The position numbers were made by a program, and so were the translations under genes. Positions 5,829-7,966 of a DNA stretch of 7,966 nt are shown one piece after another. Origin of the DNA: Angelakisella sp. Lineage in GTDB: Bacteria > Bacillota > Clostridia > Oscillospirales > Ruminococcaceae. Under the pieces are notes generated by a model. The model was not told the DNA's origin, ran no database searches, and saw only the letters and a list, made by a program, of their open reading frames with translations. How positions within the stretch are numbered: the stretch's first letter is position 1; every line of letters starts with the position of its first letter. Location of the stretch: positions 1 to 7,966 of the forward strand of contig JAAWGY010000096.1 in NCBI GenBank assembly GCA_022795575.1. Direction: 5' to 3'.

Positions 5829-6044
5829 ACGGCAGATTTACAGTAGAGCTTGTGCCAGAGAATGTGGGCCCTGCCGTCCTATCAGGCCGTCAGGCCGCGG
5901 TCCAAAAACAGCGGCGTAATGGTGAGGATGGGGCCAATCGCAGGTCTGCACCCACCTAACCGGGAAGCACAAACCGCGGCCGGGGTTAGGAGTAGCCGCT
6001 ATCTCCCCAAAACAGCCCGCCGGCGAAGCTGGCGGGCGTATTTT
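5829..6044 (+). ncRNA. Conserved structured element, copy A (candidate RNA or RNA-like repeat)
   Basis: This matches 7751-7966 in a series of conserved blocks in the same order: CCCTGCCGT, AGGCCGTCAGGCCGCGGT, CAGCGGCGT, GGTGAGGATGGGG, AAACCGCGGCCGGGGTTAGG and TCTCCCCAAAACAGCC. An outer stem ACGGCAG/CTGCCGT (5829-5835 with 5871-5877) opens it. A long-range stem GGCCGCGGT/ACCGCGGCC (5893-5901 with 5973-5981) organises the middle, and a terminator hairpin closes it. No reading frame is conserved between copies. It matches no RNA family that I recognise. It may be an sRNA, a 3'-UTR domain, or a non-autonomous dispersed repeat. Confidence 0.5.
6015..6044 (+). terminator. Terminator hairpin at the end of element copy A
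   Basis: A 10-bp GC-rich stem (6015-6024 with 6028-6037, one G-T pair) has loop GAA and is followed by GTATTTT. A run AAAACA precedes it, so the flanks also allow pairing from the other direction. It sits 21 bp upstream of the permease -35 and would insulate the two transcription units. Confidence 0.7.
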
Positions 6045-6065
6045 GGGCTCACCGGCCTAAGAGCC

Positions 6066-6094
6066 TTGCCCTCACCCACCCTATCCTATATAAT
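6066..6094 (+). promoter_or_regulatory. Promoter for the amino-acid permease-ATPase pair
   Basis: TTGCCC (6066-6071) and TATAAT (6089-6094) are spaced by 17 bp. The -10 is perfect and the -35 matches four of six. The start near 6101 gives a leader of about 40 nt to the ATG at 6141. It lies just after a terminator hairpin, which supports a separate transcription unit. Confidence 0.7.
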
Positions 6095-6140
6095 AGAAGC
6101 ACCCCCACACAGACAGATACGACGGAAAGGAATGTGCCCA

Positions 6141-6887
6141 ATGGCCGAATTTGTACAGAAAGTCCTGGAGATCGCCCAGCGGTACTGGCCCCTTTTTTGG
6201 GCCGGGACCAAGGTAACACTGCTTATCTCCCTTACCGGCACGATGATTGGACTGGCCATCGGGCTGGTGGTGGGGAGCGTCCGGGCCATCCAGGTGGAGC
6301 CCCGGGACAGCTTAGGGGCCCGGGTGGCCAAGCGGCTGATCCACGCCCTGACCAGCATCTACATTGAGGTGTTCCGGGGAACCCCCATGATTGTCCAGAG
6401 CGTCTTCCTCTTCTACCTGCTAAAGCCGGTCTTTCACTGGCGGCCGATGGTGGCCGGTATCTTTGTCATCTCGGTAAACACCGGGGCTTATATGGCGGAG
6501 ATCATCCGGGCGGGGATCCAGAGCGTGGACCGGGGGCAGACGGAGGCGGCCCGGAGCATCGGCATGACACCGATGCAGACCATGTTCCTGGTGATCCTGC
6601 CCCAGGCCATCAAAAACTCCTTCCCCGCCATTGGCAACGAGTTTGTGGTCAACATCAAGGACTCCTCGGTGCTCAGCGCCATTTCGGTAACAGACCTTTA
6701 CTTCCAGTCCATCGGGGTGGCGGGGAGCATCTTCCGCTTTACCGAGACGATGACTGTAACCGCCTCTGTCTACCTGGTGCTCACCTTTACCACCACCCGC
6801 ATCCTGGGTCTTATTGAGCGCCGGATGGGGCGGCCCAGGTCCAGCTTCCCGGCCTCCCAAACGATGCCCGGGAACCCCACGTTTTAA
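6141..6887 (+). CDS. Amino acid ABC transporter permease, HisM/GlnP family
   Basis: This is the membrane subunit of the amino-acid importer, 248 aa from the chosen start and of usual family length. Membrane segments are visible near 20-47, 76-95, 100-120, and toward the C-terminus near 205-225. IEVFRGTP (75-82) is the characteristic motif of the HisM/GlnP branch. The EAA loop EAARSIGMTPMQ (135-146), followed by LPQAIKNSFPAIGNEF, docks the ATPase. I chose the ATG at 6141 because GGAAAGGA lies 9 nt upstream. The ATG at 6132 is only a base or so from that site, and the longer frame from 5850 runs through repeats and the promoter. The stop adjoins the AGGAGG of the ATPase gene, 15 bp before its start. 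A single permease gene implies a homodimer. Confidence 0.93.
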   Translation: MAEFVQKVLEIAQRYWPLFWAGTKVTLLISLTGTMIGLAIGLVVGSVRAIQVEPRDSLGARVAKRLIHALTSIYIEVFRGTPMIVQSVFLFYLLKPVFHWRPMVAGIFVISVNTGAYMAEIIRAGIQSVDRGQTEAARSIGMTPMQTMFLVILPQAIKNSFPAIGNEFVVNIKDSSVLSAISVTDLYFQSIGVAGSIFRFTETMTVTASVYLVLTFTTTRILGLIERRMGRPRSSFPASQTMPGNPTF

Positions 6888-6902
6888 GGAGGAGGGCAGA
6901 CG

Positions 6903-7640
6903 ATGGAAAACATCATCGAAATCCGGGGGCTGAAAAAGCACTTTGGCCAGTTAGAGGTGCTCAACGACATTCGGTTCGGGGTGGCACAGGGGGAGGTTAT
7001 CTGCCTTATAGGGGCTTCCGGCTCCGGCAAATCCACCCTGCTGCGGTGCATCAACCTTCTGGAAACCCCTGACGCGGGGGAGATTTTGGTTCACGGTCAG
7101 GATATTCTCCGGGGGAGGATGGACGTCAACCGGTACCGGGCCAGGGTGGGGATGGTTTTTCAGTCCTTTAACCTCTTTGGCAACATGGACGTGCTGAAAA
7201 ACTGCATGGCGGGGCAGGTCCACGTGCTGAAGCGGAGCAAGGAGGAGGCACGGCAGAAGGCGCTGACGCTACTGGAAAAGGTGGGGATGCGGGAATTTGC
7301 CGGGGCTTCGCCCAACCAGCTTTCCGGCGGGCAGAAGCAGCGGGTGGCGATTGCCCGGGCGCTGTGCATGGACCCGGAGGTGCTGCTGTTTGACGAGCCT
7401 ACCTCGGCGCTGGACCCGGAGATGGTGGGCGGTGTTTTGGAGGTCATGAAGGGGCTGGCGCGGGAGGGGCTGACGATGATTGTTGTCACCCACGAGATGG
7501 CCTTTGCCCGGGAGGTGAGTACCCGGGTGGTGTTTATGGACAAGGGGGTTATTGCCGAGGAGGGGAGCCCGGAGGAGATCTTTCAGAGACCGCAAAATCC
7601 CCGGACAAGGGAGTTTTTGTCGCGGTATATCCAGGGGTAG
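6903..7640 (+). CDS. Polar amino acid ABC transporter ATPase, GlnQ/HisP family
   Basis: This is the cytoplasmic motor of the amino-acid importer. At 245 aa it is a full-length member of the compact GlnQ/HisP class with no C-terminal regulatory domain. It shows Walker A GASGSGKS (37-44), Q-loop Gln87 in VFQSFNLF, signature LSGGQ (140-144), Walker B VLLFDEP (160-166), DPE after the D-loop (171-173), and switch His197 in THEMAFAREV. The start is supported by AGGAGGAGGG. It is co-transcribed with the permease. The stop codon is followed within 3 nt by hairpin array R. The family serves glutamine, histidine, arginine, cystine and related amino acids, so the exact substrate is open. Confidence 0.96.
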   Translation: MENIIEIRGLKKHFGQLEVLNDIRFGVAQGEVICLIGASGSGKSTLLRCINLLETPDAGEILVHGQDILRGRMDVNRYRARVGMVFQSFNLFGNMDVLKNCMAGQVHVLKRSKEEARQKALTLLEKVGMREFAGASPNQLSGGQKQRVAIARALCMDPEVLLFDEPTSALDPEMVGGVLEVMKGLAREGLTMIVVTHEMAFAREVSTRVVFMDKGVIAEEGSPEEIFQRPQNPRTREFLSRYIQG

Positions 7641-7642
7641 GG

Positions 7643-7739
7643 GCCTGTCCCACAGGTTGTGCCCGCCGGGGCTTCCCGGCCGCAGGTCCAGGGCCGCGCA
7701 GGCCCTGGTCGCCCGCCGCAGCGGGCGAAACTCCCCAGG
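7643..7739 (+). repeat. Tandem hairpin array, copy R (after the ATPase gene)
   Basis: It comprises CCTGT-CCC-ACAGG (7644-7656), GCCGGG-GCTT-CCCGGC (7665-7680), CCAGGGCC-GCGCA-GGCCCTGG (7688-7708), and TCGCCCGC-CGCA-GCGGGCGA (7709-7728), then AACTCCCCAGG. It is the inverted partner of 2-96. Compared with copy M, the last stem changes T-A to C-G and C-G to G-C with pairing retained. It begins 3 nt after the stop codon of the amino-acid ATPase and forms the start of its 3' UTR. Confidence 0.85.
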
Positions 7740-7744
7740 ACGGC

Positions 7745-7966
7745 TATAATAACGGCAGGGCTTGTGTTTTTGGCACAGGCCCTGCCGTTCTGTTGTAGGC
7801 CGTCAGGCCGCGGTTTTGGGCAGCGGCGTTTGGGTGAGGATGGGGGCTATTGCGGGTTGGTAGCCGCCTGGCGGGGAAGCGCAAACCGCGGCCGGGGTTA
7901 GGGGTAGGGCCTTTCTCCCCAAAACAGCCTGCCGCGCGCCGCAGGCGCTGGAGGCGGGCGCATTTT
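7745..7966 (+). ncRNA. Conserved structured element, copy R (candidate RNA or RNA-like repeat)
   Basis: TATAAT (7745-7750) is immediately followed by a 16-bp stem with one G-T pair (7751-7766 with 7774-7789, loop TTTTTGG). A perfect 11-bp long-range stem GGCCGCGGTTT/AAACCGCGGCC (7806-7816 with 7883-7893) forms the centre. The 3' end is a terminator-like hairpin finishing in TTTT at the window edge. Its conserved blocks match copy A at 5829-6044. No good -35 is present 17 bp upstream of the TATAAT, so independent transcription is uncertain; it could also be carried on the ATPase mRNA. No RNA family was recognised. Confidence 0.5.
7927..7966 (+). terminator. Terminator-like hairpin at the end of element copy R
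   Basis: The outer stem GCCTGCC/GGCGGGC (7927-7933 with 7953-7959) encloses an inner GCGCC-GCA-GGCGC hairpin (7936-7948), and GCATTTT follows. The outer stem is shared with copy A apart from a pairing-compatible C to T change, while the interior differs. The T-tract may continue beyond the window. Confidence 0.6.

Noticed and set aside
5520..5919. Overlapping open frames in the repeat block after the binding-protein gene
   Set aside because: They consist of palindromes and G-rich repeats, are not conserved as frames in the related block after 7640, and resemble no protein.
5850..6140. N-terminal extension of the amino-acid permease
   Set aside because: The extension is encoded by the structured element, the terminator and the promoter. 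The 6141 ATG has a well-placed ribosome binding site and gives the normal family length.
2..7739. Composite transposon or insertion sequence with inverted repeats
   Set aside because: There is no transposase or integrase gene, and a third array copy lies inside the segment, so the outer pair is better read as two copies of a 3'-end element.

Overview
The window carries two divergently transcribed ABC importer loci that share a 468-bp regulatory region (4135-4602). High GC, AGGAGG-type ribosome binding sites about 9-11 nt from starts, short Cys-anchored lipoprotein signals with Gly/Ser/Pro linkers, and dense GC-rich intergenic hairpins suggest a GC-rich member of the Clostridia, probably Oscillospirales. 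This is an inference from style; there is no rRNA or marker gene here.

Leftward locus (minus strand, 4280 to about 100): a family-1 substrate-binding lipoprotein, a fused double permease of the FbpB type, and an FbpC/PotA-type ATPase. Together they form a complete importer of the iron(III)/2-aminoethylphosphonate/polyamine superfamily. The binding protein seems to lack the paired tyrosines of classical ferric-binding proteins, so the substrate is open. A perfect 20-bp hairpin separates the binding-protein gene from the permease gene. The leader holds GC-rich hairpins and a candidate 37-codon leader ORF whose stop overlaps the binding-protein start as ATGA.

Rightward locus (plus strand, 4461 to 7640): a polar-amino-acid binding lipoprotein behind a good promoter, then about 660 bp of non-coding repeats, then a HisM/GlnP-type permease and a GlnQ-type ATPase behind their own promoter. 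The importer looks complete but is split into two transcription units.

The most unusual content is non-coding. Directly after the stop codon of the last leftward gene, of the amino-acid binding protein, and of the amino-acid ATPase lies a tandem hairpin array. All three copies have the same orientation relative to the gene they follow. The copies share flanks and a CGCA loop, while stems differ by compensated base pairs. The two outermost copies form a near-identical inverted repeat around the whole 7.5-kb segment. After the two rightward arrays comes a second conserved element of about 200 bp, ending in a terminator hairpin; it looks like a structured RNA or RNA-like dispersed element. One copy is interrupted by a further cluster of palindromes. 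No transposase, CRISPR array, tRNA or rRNA was seen.
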